A stretch of DNA of 64,000 bases. Origin: Comamonadaceae bacterium. Lineage in GTDB: Bacteria > Pseudomonadota > Gammaproteobacteria > Burkholderiales > Burkholderiaceae_C. The stretch is taken from contig JAIYBB010000011.1 of assembly GCA_027488735.1 (NCBI GenBank), forward strand, positions 33,002-97,001, in the 5' to 3' direction. The position numbers and the translations under genes are program-made. Each line of letters opens with the position of its first letter. Position 1 is the first letter of the stretch. Positions 26,329-34,667 of the stretch are shown here, one piece after another. The notes under the pieces were generated by a model. The model searched no databases. It worked only from the letters and a program-made list of their open reading frames with translations, and was not told the origin of the DNA.

Positions 26329-27299
26329 AGCGCGCACTCGTTATAGGTGCTAAAGGACAGGATGGCTCATATCTGTCCGAATTGCTCCTGGTAAAAGGAT
26401 ATCGCGTACACGCTGTTTATCGGCCAACTAATCCGGGAATATCAGTCGAAGCTTATTTCCCTTCATCGCTGCAAAACAGTGGACATTTTCTTCCGGTTAC
26501 CGGAACGGCGTCGGATCCCGTGTTTATTCAAAAAATAATCAAGGAGTTGTCACCGGATGAAATATATTACCTTTGTTCAAATCATGAACTTGATTACTCA
26601 CTTGATAATTATAAAAAATCCAGAGCAGTGAATCTTGACGGGTTGTCAGGCGCCTTGAATGCGCTTGCAGAGTCTTCGAATCCAGGAAGGCTTTTTTATG
26701 CCAGTTCTAGTAATATTTTTTTTAATACAAAAATTTCACCCCAATGCGAAAACACAGCTCATACGCCTGGCACCCTTTATGGGTTTTTTAAAAGTGCTGC
26801 AATGTCACTAATCTCCATGTACCGCGAAAAATTTGGAATTTATGCTTGTTCCGGAATCCTATACAACCATGAGTCGCCAAGGCGTACGGACTACTTTTTG
26901 CCTAAGAAAATTGTGTCAGCTGCGGTCGCAATTAAATTGGGGCAGAATGCAAAACTCCAAATTGGCGACCTTGCTGCAATGCGGGATTGGGGATACGCTG
27001 GAGATTTCGTGCGTGCTATGTGGTTAATGTTACAAGCCGAACATGCAAGAGACTACGTTATCGGTACTGGAATTACTCGAAGCGTCGAATGGGTAGTTGA
27101 TTTTGTTTTTTCTGAGCTTGGATTGAACTGGCGAGAACATGTGGCGAGCTCCCACAAGTTGATACGAACCAGCGATGCCAGGGAATTAAAAGCAGACATT
27201 ACAAGAATTAAAACGGACTTAGGCTGGGAGCCTGAGATGGATTTCTCTGACGTCTTGAAATTAATGATCAGACATGAATTAGATAAAGCTAATATTTGA
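26325..27299 (+). CDS. GDP-mannose 4,6-dehydratase-like SDR with altered active site
   Basis: The 324-residue protein is clearly related to Gmd, sharing GQDGSYLSELL, FGIYACSGILYNHESPRR, LQIGDLAAMRDWGYAGDFVRAMWLML and the C-terminal LGWEPEMDF. But the catalytic STSE of Gmd is replaced by SSSN at 127-130, so the glutamate needed for water elimination is Asn130. Tyr152 and Lys156 (YGFFK) remain, so hydride transfer should still be possible. It may act as a reductase, dehydrogenase or epimerase on a GDP-sugar rather than a dehydratase. It starts inside the end of the GT2 gene (ATGA overlap). Confidence 0.8.
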   Translation: MKRALVIGAKGQDGSYLSELLLVKGYRVHAVYRPTNPGISVEAYFPSSLQNSGHFLPVTGTASDPVFIQKIIKELSPDEIYYLCSNHELDYSLDNYKKSRAVNLDGLSGALNALAESSNPGRLFYASSSNIFFNTKISPQCENTAHTPGTLYGFFKSAAMSLISMYREKFGIYACSGILYNHESPRRTDYFLPKKIVSAAVAIKLGQNAKLQIGDLAAMRDWGYAGDFVRAMWLMLQAEHARDYVIGTGITRSVEWVVDFVFSELGLNWREHVASSHKLIRTSDARELKADITRIKTDLGWEPEMDFSDVLKLMIRHELDKANI

Positions 27300-27340
27300 T
27301 ATTATTAAATGTTTTTGAGATACTATAAAAAGGTAAAAAT

Positions 27341-28174
27341 ATGAATATTATTAAAAAGATATTGAGAAAAATTAATTTTAAGGGAAAAGGAAGGTTAGTC
27401 AAATTACTTTTTCCAAAACCTTTTAAAGGAGTAATTCCATATAAAGAAGCACTTATAGAGGTTAATACAACCAATATGATTGACTGGAATATATACTGGT
27501 TTGGTGGGTATGAAGATGATATAAACTGGGTGTTGCCATACTTTGTGAATCAAGAATCAACTTATATAGACATTGGGGCGAATATTGGAGTATATACAGT
27601 TTTATTAGCAAGCACAGCCAAGAAAGTTATTTCCATTGAACCTCACCCAGAGTTTCTATCGCACTTAAACCAAAATATAAATATAAATAGATTTAATAAT
27701 GTAGAGATTTTTAAATTCGCAATTGGAACAAAATCTGGAAATGCAATACTTTATGCCCCAAGTCAATCAATGACAAATAAGACTGCAACATTAAAAAATG
27801 TAACCCCTTACATACCAGAGCAGTCCATGCAAATTCAAGTGGAAGTAAAGTCGCTGGACAGTATTTGTACAAATGAACGAAAAGTAGACTTTATAAAAAT
27901 AGATTGTGATTGGTGTGACGCAGATATTATATTGAGTGGCTTTGAGACAATCCGCAAGCATAGACCTGTAATACTTTTTGAAGATCTTGGCTCTTTTCCA
28001 GAGAACTGGGATAAATCACATGATGTCCATCAAACCTACATCCAAGCTTACCAGATGTTAGAAGGGTTAGGCTATCAAATTTTTAAAGTATCAGATCATT
28101 CGCTGATCAAAGAGGGCAGAAAGCTTGGTGTAATTCAGAATATGTTAGCTATTCCATATCTATTTAATGAGTAA
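27341..28174 (+). CDS. FkbM-family methyltransferase
   Basis: The 277-residue SAM-dependent enzyme has YIDIGANIGVYTVLLA (SAM site), VISIEPHPE, and a later VDFIKIDCDWCDADIILSG block that is the FkbM hallmark. The family O-methylates sugars in polysaccharides and antibiotics. The first about 75 residues are a basic, AT-rich coded extension without clear homology. It overlaps the next gene by 8 bases. The sugar acceptor is unknown. Confidence 0.85.
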   Translation: MNIIKKILRKINFKGKGRLVKLLFPKPFKGVIPYKEALIEVNTTNMIDWNIYWFGGYEDDINWVLPYFVNQESTYIDIGANIGVYTVLLASTAKKVISIEPHPEFLSHLNQNININRFNNVEIFKFAIGTKSGNAILYAPSQSMTNKTATLKNVTPYIPEQSMQIQVEVKSLDSICTNERKVDFIKIDCDWCDADIILSGFETIRKHRPVILFEDLGSFPENWDKSHDVHQTYIQAYQMLEGLGYQIFKVSDHSLIKEGRKLGVIQNMLAIPYLFNE

Positions 28175-29078
28175 TATGAGCGGGAAAACATTGTTATTTG
28201 GGGGTAGTGGCTTTTTAGGGCCTATTATTTTAGAAAAAAACCCAAATATTGTGTCTGTAGGTCGAACTTCGCCGCCTACTTATGTAGGAAACCGACATAT
28301 ACATATTGAAAGTGTCGACGATCTAGTTGTATTAGATTTTGAAGAGATAGATAATGTAATTTTCCTGATCGGAAGTTCTGATCATCATTATTTGAACTCG
28401 AGTGTGACTGCAGGAATTGATTTAAATGTATATCCGCTTAAAAAAACTTTAGCTTACTTTAGCAAGCGTAAACTGAATAAATTCATCTGTTTCACATCTA
28501 TTCTTCTTTATGACGTAAAAAAATTGACTTTACCTGTAAGTGAAAAACATGCGATATTTCCCTATGTAAACGAATACGTATTTAGCAAATTCCTGTCGGA
28601 AAAAATTGTTGAGTTCTACGCCGATAGGGTACCGACAATTATTATTCGTTGCTCCAACATATATGGACCAACCAAGCTAGTAAGACCCGATTTGGTCCCA
28701 ACTCTGATCCAAAAAATCCTCAGTCCCAACGAAGCCTCGGTCTGGAGCAAAAAACCTGTCCGAGACTTCATCTATCTGGAAGATGCCGCCGATGCCATTA
28801 TGTTGCTCATGGATACGCCGTATACAGGCCCGGTAAATCTCGGCACGGGGACATCAAGCAGCATCGGACAAATCGCTGAAATCTTGCAAAACTGCTCCGG
28901 TAAGCAAACGATTGATCTGGACGTGAATGTTTCTGGACCAATGAATTTCTGCTGTGACATGTCACTGCTCAAACGACTCACCGGATGGAAACCGAAGTAC
29001 ACCATCGAGCAAGGTATCGAGAAGACTTATTACCGTATGAAGGGATGGGCTGACGAGTGCAAATGGTGGCTGGGTTAA
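28167..29078 (+). CDS. NAD-dependent epimerase/dehydratase (SDR), substrate unknown
   Basis: The 303-residue protein has an NAD-binding GGSGFLGPI near residues 13-21, FTSILLYD, Tyr-x3-Lys in YVFSK, RCSNIYGPTK and VRDFIYLEDAADAI. It belongs to the extended SDR family that includes sugar-nucleotide reductases and epimerases; an exact activity cannot be given. Its first half is AT-rich and its second half (from about 28670) noticeably GC-richer, pointing to a recombination joint within the gene. It converges with, and overlaps by 4 bases, the Nudix gene on the other strand. Confidence 0.78.
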   Translation: MSNMSGKTLLFGGSGFLGPIILEKNPNIVSVGRTSPPTYVGNRHIHIESVDDLVVLDFEEIDNVIFLIGSSDHHYLNSSVTAGIDLNVYPLKKTLAYFSKRKLNKFICFTSILLYDVKKLTLPVSEKHAIFPYVNEYVFSKFLSEKIVEFYADRVPTIIIRCSNIYGPTKLVRPDLVPTLIQKILSPNEASVWSKKPVRDFIYLEDAADAIMLLMDTPYTGPVNLGTGTSSSIGQIAEILQNCSGKQTIDLDVNVSGPMNFCCDMSLLKRLTGWKPKYTIEQGIEKTYYRMKGWADECKWWLG

Positions 29079-29614
29079 CTATCTGGAAAAATTGCCCTGT
29101 GAACGTGCCGCATCACTAGGTTCACGTCGTGAATCAGGAGATCATCGAACGTGAACGGCCGCAGGCTCATTGCCTCATATTCGCACGTCAGAAGCCTAGC
29201 GTTGGCCTTTAGCAGTTCCTCTTTTGACAAAACTATAGAAAAAAACTGAATGATATCGTGCTTCCCTTGGTCGACCGGCGCTTCCTTTCTGTCGCGCCAG
29301 ATGACCTCTAGGATCGTTACAGGATTGAAGCGGGTCTCGTCGGCATCGACTCCGGTTTCTCGCAGTAAATTCCGTCTAACAGCGGATATTGAAGCCTCTC
29401 CTGCAAACCGCCTGCCGCCGATGGTCCAATAACCCTTCATGGGACTTACATTACGCTTAGCCAAATATACTAACTTCATTTCTGGAGAAATAATTACCGC
29501 ATCAGCGCAGACAATGATCAAGGAGGACATGGCTTCGGCATAAATTTCGGTAGTCAGCTGTTTCTGGGAAATTATGTGGTCTGATTCCACAAAAATACCT
29601 TTGTTATATTTCAT
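29075..29614 (-). CDS. Nudix hydrolase, GDP-mannose hydrolase-like
   Basis: This is the only minus-strand gene in the polysaccharide locus. The 179-residue protein has a Nudix box at about 67-89 (GRRFAGE then RRNLLRETGV). It deviates from the consensus: RE becomes RN and the second EE becomes RE. Gmm-type GDP-mannose mannosyl hydrolases also have altered boxes and occur in such loci, where they trim GDP-mannose pools. Other Nudix substrates are possible. Its start is 15 bases from that of the divergent GDP-fucose synthase-like gene, so the two share a tiny promoter region. Confidence 0.75.
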   Translation of the reverse strand: MKYNKGIFVESDHIISQKQLTTEIYAEAMSSLIIVCADAVIISPEMKLVYLAKRNVSPMKGYWTIGGRRFAGEASISAVRRNLLRETGVDADETRFNPVTILEVIWRDRKEAPVDQGKHDIIQFFSIVLSKEELLKANARLLTCEYEAMSLRPFTFDDLLIHDVNLVMRHVHRAIFPDS

Positions 29615-29629
29615 ATTTTAATTACTTTG

Positions 29630-30562
29630 ATGAATATCCGAGAAAAAAAATTCGTTGTCACAGGTGGCGCAGGTTTTTTGGGAAAGCATGTCTGCTTGAA
29701 GCTAGCGGAATTTGGTGTGCACGAAGATAACATTTTTGTCCCACGCTCTGCCGAATATGATTTAAGAAGGCTCGATGACTGTAAGAGAATCATGGGCAAG
29801 GGGAATATTGTGATTCACCTTGCTGCGAAAGTTGGGGGACTCTGGGCTCATGTAAATAAGCAAGCAGATTTTTTTTACGACAATGCAATGATGTCATTGA
29901 ACATGGTGCACGCTGCCCATCAAGTTGGTGTTGAAAAATTCGTCGGATTGGGAACAGTTTGCGAATATCCAGATGAAATTTCAATTCCCTTCAAGGAATC
30001 TGATCTTTGGGCTGGGTATCCATCAAAAATTACCGCACCCTACGGACTGGGCAAGAAAGCTATGCTTGTTGCTGGCGATGCCTACAGGCATCAATACGGC
30101 CTTAATGCGATCCACTTACTACTTATTAATATTTACGGACCAGGAGACGATTTCGATCCGGCAACATCTCATGCAGTTCCATCGCTCATACGTCGGGTAA
30201 GAGAAGCTAGAGAAACTAAGCAGGAATACCTTGAAGTCTGGGGAGATGGCACCGCAAGTCGAGAACTTTTATATGTCGAGGATGCAGCAGAAGCGATTGT
30301 TCTTGCGGCCGAAAGCTATAACAAAGCAGAACCAATCAACATCGGCTCTGGCGTAGAAATTCCCATTGCTGATCTCGCTGAAAAGATTTGCAAGCAGATG
30401 AAATTCAAGGGTCATATCAAATGGGATACATCTAAGATCGGGGGGCAGCACCGCCGCCAACTTGACATTAGTCAGGCGAAAAATGAGTTCGGATTTAAGG
30501 CGAGGACACCTTTTGATCAAGGTCTTCAGAAAACCATCGAATGGTTTATGAAGCACTATTAA
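29630..30562 (+). CDS. fcl: GDP-fucose synthase-type epimerase/reductase (Fcl/ColC-like)
   Basis: The 310-residue SDR enzyme has GGAGFLGKH at 12-20, GTVCEYP with Cys111, Tyr138-x3-Lys142 in APYGLGKK, INIYGPGDDFDP and the SHAVPSLIRR block with the catalytic His. These residues fit GDP-4-keto-6-deoxymannose 3,5-epimerase-4-reductase, which makes GDP-L-fucose. The closely related ColC makes GDP-L-colitose from the ColD product. Because a ColD-like gene follows 40 bases on, either product is possible. The ATG at 29630 is used; TTG three bases before could also start. Confidence 0.88.
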   Translation: MNIREKKFVVTGGAGFLGKHVCLKLAEFGVHEDNIFVPRSAEYDLRRLDDCKRIMGKGNIVIHLAAKVGGLWAHVNKQADFFYDNAMMSLNMVHAAHQVGVEKFVGLGTVCEYPDEISIPFKESDLWAGYPSKITAPYGLGKKAMLVAGDAYRHQYGLNAIHLLLINIYGPGDDFDPATSHAVPSLIRRVREARETKQEYLEVWGDGTASRELLYVEDAAEAIVLAAESYNKAEPINIGSGVEIPIADLAEKICKQMKFKGHIKWDTSKIGGQHRRQLDISQAKNEFGFKARTPFDQGLQKTIEWFMKHY

Positions 30563-30602
30563 GTAAAATACTTTGAAAAAATTATCAGTAGAGAACTAAT
30601 AA

Positions 30603-31802
30603 ATGAAAAAATTTATACCTGACTATCAAATCGGATCAGCTGGTTTCCAATTTGGTAGGCTCGAGAAGAAATACATAAACGAGGTTCTGAAAAGCCACCG
30701 TCTGTCATATGGGCCTTGGAGCCGTAAATTCGAGGAAATTTTTGCCGAAGAGCATCAATCTAAATTCGCCGTCTTTTCAAATAGTGGTACAAGCGCACTT
30801 CATATGGGTCTTGCTGCAATGAAGGAAAAATATTGTTGGGAAGATGGAGATGAGGTGATCGTTCCTGCCGTGACGTTCGTTGCCACATCCAACATCATCT
30901 TTTATAACAACATGAAACCAGTTTTCGTCGATGTTGATCCGCTCACCTATAACATTAACCCGGCATTAATCGAAGCTGCAATCACGCCCAAAACACGGGC
31001 TATTCTTCCGGTTCATCTATTTGGCATGCCCGCCGATATGGATCCGATAATGGAACTCGCCCGAACCTATAAATTACGTGTAATCGAAGATACTTGTGAA
31101 TGCATGTTCGCTACCTATAAGGGTAAAAAGGTTGGTTCTTTCGGCGATGTTGGATGTTTTTCAACCTACATTGCTCACTTTTTAGTGACGGGTGTGGGGG
31201 GGCTTGCGACGACCAGCGACCCAGACCTAGCCATCCTTATGCGCAGTTTCATGAATCATGGTCGAGACTCCATTTACCTCAACATAGATGATGACAAAGG
31301 GCTATCCGAAGAAAAATTGGAATTGGTCGTTGCAAAGCGTTTTTCTTTTGTGCGACTTGGGCACAGCATGCGTGCAACCGAACTAGAGGCCGCTATTGGT
31401 GTGGCGCAATTCGAAGGTCGAGAAGACAACATCAACAGTCGCCGCAAAACTGCCAAGTACTATACAGAGCAGCTGGCGTCATTGAACGAACATATACAGC
31501 TACCTCATGTGCCGGTCGACCGCGAACATAACTTTATGATGTACCCAATTGTTATTAGAAACGAATCCAAAACGGAACTGGTCAATTTCCTTGAAAAGAA
31601 TAATGTTGAGACACGCGAAATGGTTCCATTAACTAATCAGCCAGTGTACAAACGTCTTTTCGGCAATGATTTTGAAAGCCGCTTTCCTGTGGCCCGCTGG
31701 ATCAACCGTAACGGTTTCTATATCGGATGCCATCCTTACCTTAAAAAGAAAGAAATAAAGTATGTTGTTGAACTTATCAGGGAATACTTCGCAGGAAAAT
31801 AA
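30603..31802 (+). CDS. ColD-like PLP-dependent GDP-4-keto-6-deoxymannose 3-dehydratase (DegT/DnrJ family)
   Basis: The 399-residue protein has the DegT/EryC1 fold with FSNSGTSALHMGL, VPAVTFVATSN, the PLP-binding Asp163 in IEDTCECMFATY and GDVGCFSTYIAHFLVTGVGG. At the position where aminotransferases have the PLP lysine there is His192. The same Lys-to-His change defines ColD, which removes the C3 hydroxyl of GDP-4-keto-6-deoxymannose on the way to colitose. The C-terminal WINRNGFYIGCHPYLKKKEI also resembles ColD. With gmd upstream and an Fcl/ColC-like enzyme next door, a 3,6-dideoxyhexose branch is likely. The general automatic name would be aminotransferase, which is probably wrong. Confidence 0.82.
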   Translation: MKKFIPDYQIGSAGFQFGRLEKKYINEVLKSHRLSYGPWSRKFEEIFAEEHQSKFAVFSNSGTSALHMGLAAMKEKYCWEDGDEVIVPAVTFVATSNIIFYNNMKPVFVDVDPLTYNINPALIEAAITPKTRAILPVHLFGMPADMDPIMELARTYKLRVIEDTCECMFATYKGKKVGSFGDVGCFSTYIAHFLVTGVGGLATTSDPDLAILMRSFMNHGRDSIYLNIDDDKGLSEEKLELVVAKRFSFVRLGHSMRATELEAAIGVAQFEGREDNINSRRKTAKYYTEQLASLNEHIQLPHVPVDREHNFMMYPIVIRNESKTELVNFLEKNNVETREMVPLTNQPVYKRLFGNDFESRFPVARWINRNGFYIGCHPYLKKKEIKYVVELIREYFAGK

Positions 31803-31835
31803 TGGAGTGCCATTCGTAGCGCCTAAACAAGAAAA

Positions 31836-32792
31836 ATGATAAAAGTCAGTCTCTGCCTAATAACCTACAACCAGCCTGATTCTGTTGCGAGCTTTCTTGA
31901 AGCTGTTGGCAGACAGGCTGTTGATGGGGTGGAGGTTCTTATTCGAGACGACAGTTCGAACAACGAAATTCAGGCTATCGTAAATGCATTCATAACCAAT
32001 TTCCCCCTCCCGCTAAGATATTTCAAAGGAGAAAAGAGCACTTTCGGAGGATACGACAAAGCTTTACTCTTCCTCACTGAATTGGCTAAAGGAGAATATA
32101 TTTGGTGGTTTGGCGATGATTTTCTAGCAGAAGATGCAATAAACCGGGTATTATCTATTTTGAATTCTCCGGAAAAGTTTGCGATGGTATGGCTAAATTC
32201 AAGAGACGTAAACAATCCGAACGATAAAGGATTAGACCTAAATGGGGATAAAGTTTTTTGTAATCCGGCTGAGATTTTTTCAATAAATGTCGGTTTGCTT
32301 GGCTTTCCTTCAGCAACAATAGTCCGGCGAGAAGTAATTGAAGAATCAATTGAAAAAGCAAAGGAATTTATTGGAACTACTTTAACTGGCTTTTATCTTG
32401 TTTTGGTTTCTATTACTTCTGATTATACAAAAACCATATTTATTCAAAAACCATGTCTTCTTAGCTTCCCCAAGCCTGCTGGGGAGAGTAGATGGTACAA
32501 CTCATTTGATGTACACGCTATCAATTATACCCTTATATCAAAAAGATTTAAGGGAAAAATAGATAAAGTGTCTTATCGAAAAGGGATATCTGATCAATAT
32601 GGGCGCGCATGGCGCGCAGTCATTTATGAAAGAGCTATCGGACTTGAAACTGGATTTGCTTTGAGGGGTCTGAAGATGTCTCGGATGGCATCTCTATACT
32701 GGACATACCCAGAGTTTTATTTGGCACTTCCATTAATGCTTTTGCCTCGTCCGATACTAAGAGTGCTACATCACATCTACAAGAAGTTTTAA
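31836..32792 (+). CDS. GT2 glycosyltransferase, abequosyltransferase-like
   Basis: The 318-residue protein begins KVSLCLITYNQPDSVASFLEAV, has VLIRDDSSN and the acidic motif EYIWWFGDDFL near residues 88-98. The last 50 residues (SLYWTYPEFYLALPLMLLPRPILR, in parts) mirror the paralogue at 25285. Both resemble the WbaV group that transfers 3,6-dideoxyhexoses, and this copy lies directly after the ColD-like gene. It is likely to use that product; the donor is still inference. Moderately AT-rich. Confidence 0.82.
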   Translation: MIKVSLCLITYNQPDSVASFLEAVGRQAVDGVEVLIRDDSSNNEIQAIVNAFITNFPLPLRYFKGEKSTFGGYDKALLFLTELAKGEYIWWFGDDFLAEDAINRVLSILNSPEKFAMVWLNSRDVNNPNDKGLDLNGDKVFCNPAEIFSINVGLLGFPSATIVRREVIEESIEKAKEFIGTTLTGFYLVLVSITSDYTKTIFIQKPCLLSFPKPAGESRWYNSFDVHAINYTLISKRFKGKIDKVSYRKGISDQYGRAWRAVIYERAIGLETGFALRGLKMSRMASLYWTYPEFYLALPLMLLPRPILRVLHHIYKKF

Positions 32793-32836
32793 CCCTTGAA
32801 TTGGTCTAAGTCAGAATTCTTTGGTAGTAAGCACTG

Positions 32837-34642
32837 ATGTGTGGATTAACTGGAGTTATTATTGACCATGAGTTCTCTGAAGCTTTTGATTATAAGATTG
32901 TGATCAGGCAGATGTGTGATGCCATGTTCAGTCGAGGCCCGGACGCTACTGGTTATTGGGAATCGAACAATCACTCAGTTTTTTTTGGCCACAGACGACT
33001 TTCAATAATTGATTTAGATGCTAGGTCGAACCAGCCATTTGTATCAGAATGTGGAAATTTTGTAATAGTTTTCAATGGTGAAATCTATAATTTTTTACAA
33101 TTACGAGTCGCGATGTCCGAATTGGGAGAGCAATTTCATACCACAAGCGATACAGAAGTAATTCTTAAACTATATGCAAGAAAAGGCGCAGCAATGCTTG
33201 AGCAGTTGCGAGGAATGTTTTCCTTTGCAATTTGGGATAAGAACAAAAAAAAATGCTTTTTGGCGCGTGACCCTTATGGAATTAAACCGCTCTATTTAGC
33301 AAAAACAAAGGTTGGATGGTTGTTTGCTTCACAAGTAAAAGCGCTTCAAGCTAGTGGCCTTGTATCTAAAGAGATAGACACAATGTCAGAAGCAAGTTAT
33401 TGGATGCTTGGAAGCGTTGCCGGCCCTAAGACTTGGTTCAACGAAATTTCCGAAATCCCACCTGGTCACTGGGCAGAAATCACAGAGGATGGTAAATACT
33501 CTGGTCCGAAATGCTATTGGAATATTGCAGACAGTTGGTCAGTAATACCAGAGAATATCAATCAAATTGAGGTTCAACAAAGAGTAAAACATGAACTTCT
33601 GGAATCTGTCAAATGCCATTTGGTTTCTGATGTGCCCGTAGGGATTTTCCTATCAGGTGGAATAGACTCTGGAGCACTAGCTGGTTTAATGATTGAATCT
33701 GGAAGTTCTAATTTAATTGGCATAACTATCGCTTACGAGGAATTTATTGGTACTCATGATGACGAAGTGCCTATTGCTAGAAAGATAGCGGATCATTATG
33801 GAATAAAACATGTTGTCAGGAAAGTCAGTAAAAATGAATTCCAGTCAGACCTACCTTATATATTGGCTGATATGGATCAGCCAACTGTAGATGGCATCAA
33901 CACTTGGTATGCATCAAAAGCAGCTGCAGAAATTGGATTAAAAGTAGTAGTTTCCGGTATTGGTGGAGATGAGCTTTTTCTTGGTTATGAAAGTTTTCGG
34001 AAAATACCACCTTTAGTAAAAGTTGCTCGTGCTCTAGGACAGATCCCTGGAGGAATGTTCGTAGGCAAAATGCTGGCAAATATACAAGCAAAAAAAACAA
34101 GTAATCTTCGATGGAAGCATGCTATGGATTGGATGCAAACAATTAAAGGAGGATGGTGGCTGCAAAGAAGCAGTTGTTCTCCAGAAGAGTTAAGAAATAT
34201 TATGAATAATGAAATACTTAGCTTGATTTCAAGTGATTTTTTGCCTGAACAGTGGCTTGAAGATATGGTTGGAAAAACTTCAAAGCATCCAATGATGGAA
34301 TTGGCCCAGATCGAATCAATGACTTATTTAAGAAATCAACTTTTACGAGATAGCGACTGGGCGAGTATGGCTCATAGTATAGAACTTCGCACACCACTAG
34401 TAGACGCACATTTGCTTAAAAATTTAGCACCGCTAATAGGTAAATTCAATAAATTCAAAAACAAGTCACTTCTTGCTCTTTCACCAAAGAATCCACTTCC
34501 GCAAGAAATTTATATGCGCAGAAAAACCGGATTTAGCATACCCGTAAAAAAGTGGATACAGGAAATTGATTGCAAAGAGAAAAATCAAAGAATGAACTGG
34601 GCAAAAACTGTGTTCAAGAGTTATACGATGCAAAACCAATAA
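32837..34642 (+). CDS. asnB: Glutamine-dependent asparagine synthase-family amidotransferase
   Basis: The 601-residue protein has an N-terminal glutaminase with catalytic Cys2 (MCGLTGV), which fixes the start, and conserved GHRRLSIIDL, FNGEIYN. The synthase domain has the ATP-pyrophosphatase motif FLSGGIDSG near 275 and the later SGIGGDELFLGY. Within polysaccharide loci such enzymes (WbpS-like) are thought to amidate uronic-acid carboxyl groups rather than make asparagine. UDP-glucuronate is made in this locus, so a glucuronamide residue is a reasonable guess. Confidence 0.88.
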   Translation: MCGLTGVIIDHEFSEAFDYKIVIRQMCDAMFSRGPDATGYWESNNHSVFFGHRRLSIIDLDARSNQPFVSECGNFVIVFNGEIYNFLQLRVAMSELGEQFHTTSDTEVILKLYARKGAAMLEQLRGMFSFAIWDKNKKKCFLARDPYGIKPLYLAKTKVGWLFASQVKALQASGLVSKEIDTMSEASYWMLGSVAGPKTWFNEISEIPPGHWAEITEDGKYSGPKCYWNIADSWSVIPENINQIEVQQRVKHELLESVKCHLVSDVPVGIFLSGGIDSGALAGLMIESGSSNLIGITIAYEEFIGTHDDEVPIARKIADHYGIKHVVRKVSKNEFQSDLPYILADMDQPTVDGINTWYASKAAAEIGLKVVVSGIGGDELFLGYESFRKIPPLVKVARALGQIPGGMFVGKMLANIQAKKTSNLRWKHAMDWMQTIKGGWWLQRSSCSPEELRNIMNNEILSLISSDFLPEQWLEDMVGKTSKHPMMELAQIESMTYLRNQLLRDSDWASMAHSIELRTPLVDAHLLKNLAPLIGKFNKFKNKSLLALSPKNPLPQEIYMRRKTGFSIPVKKWIQEIDCKEKNQRMNWAKTVFKSYTMQNQ

Positions 34643-34667
34643 TTAATTAAGCTAAAAAAAGTCAATA

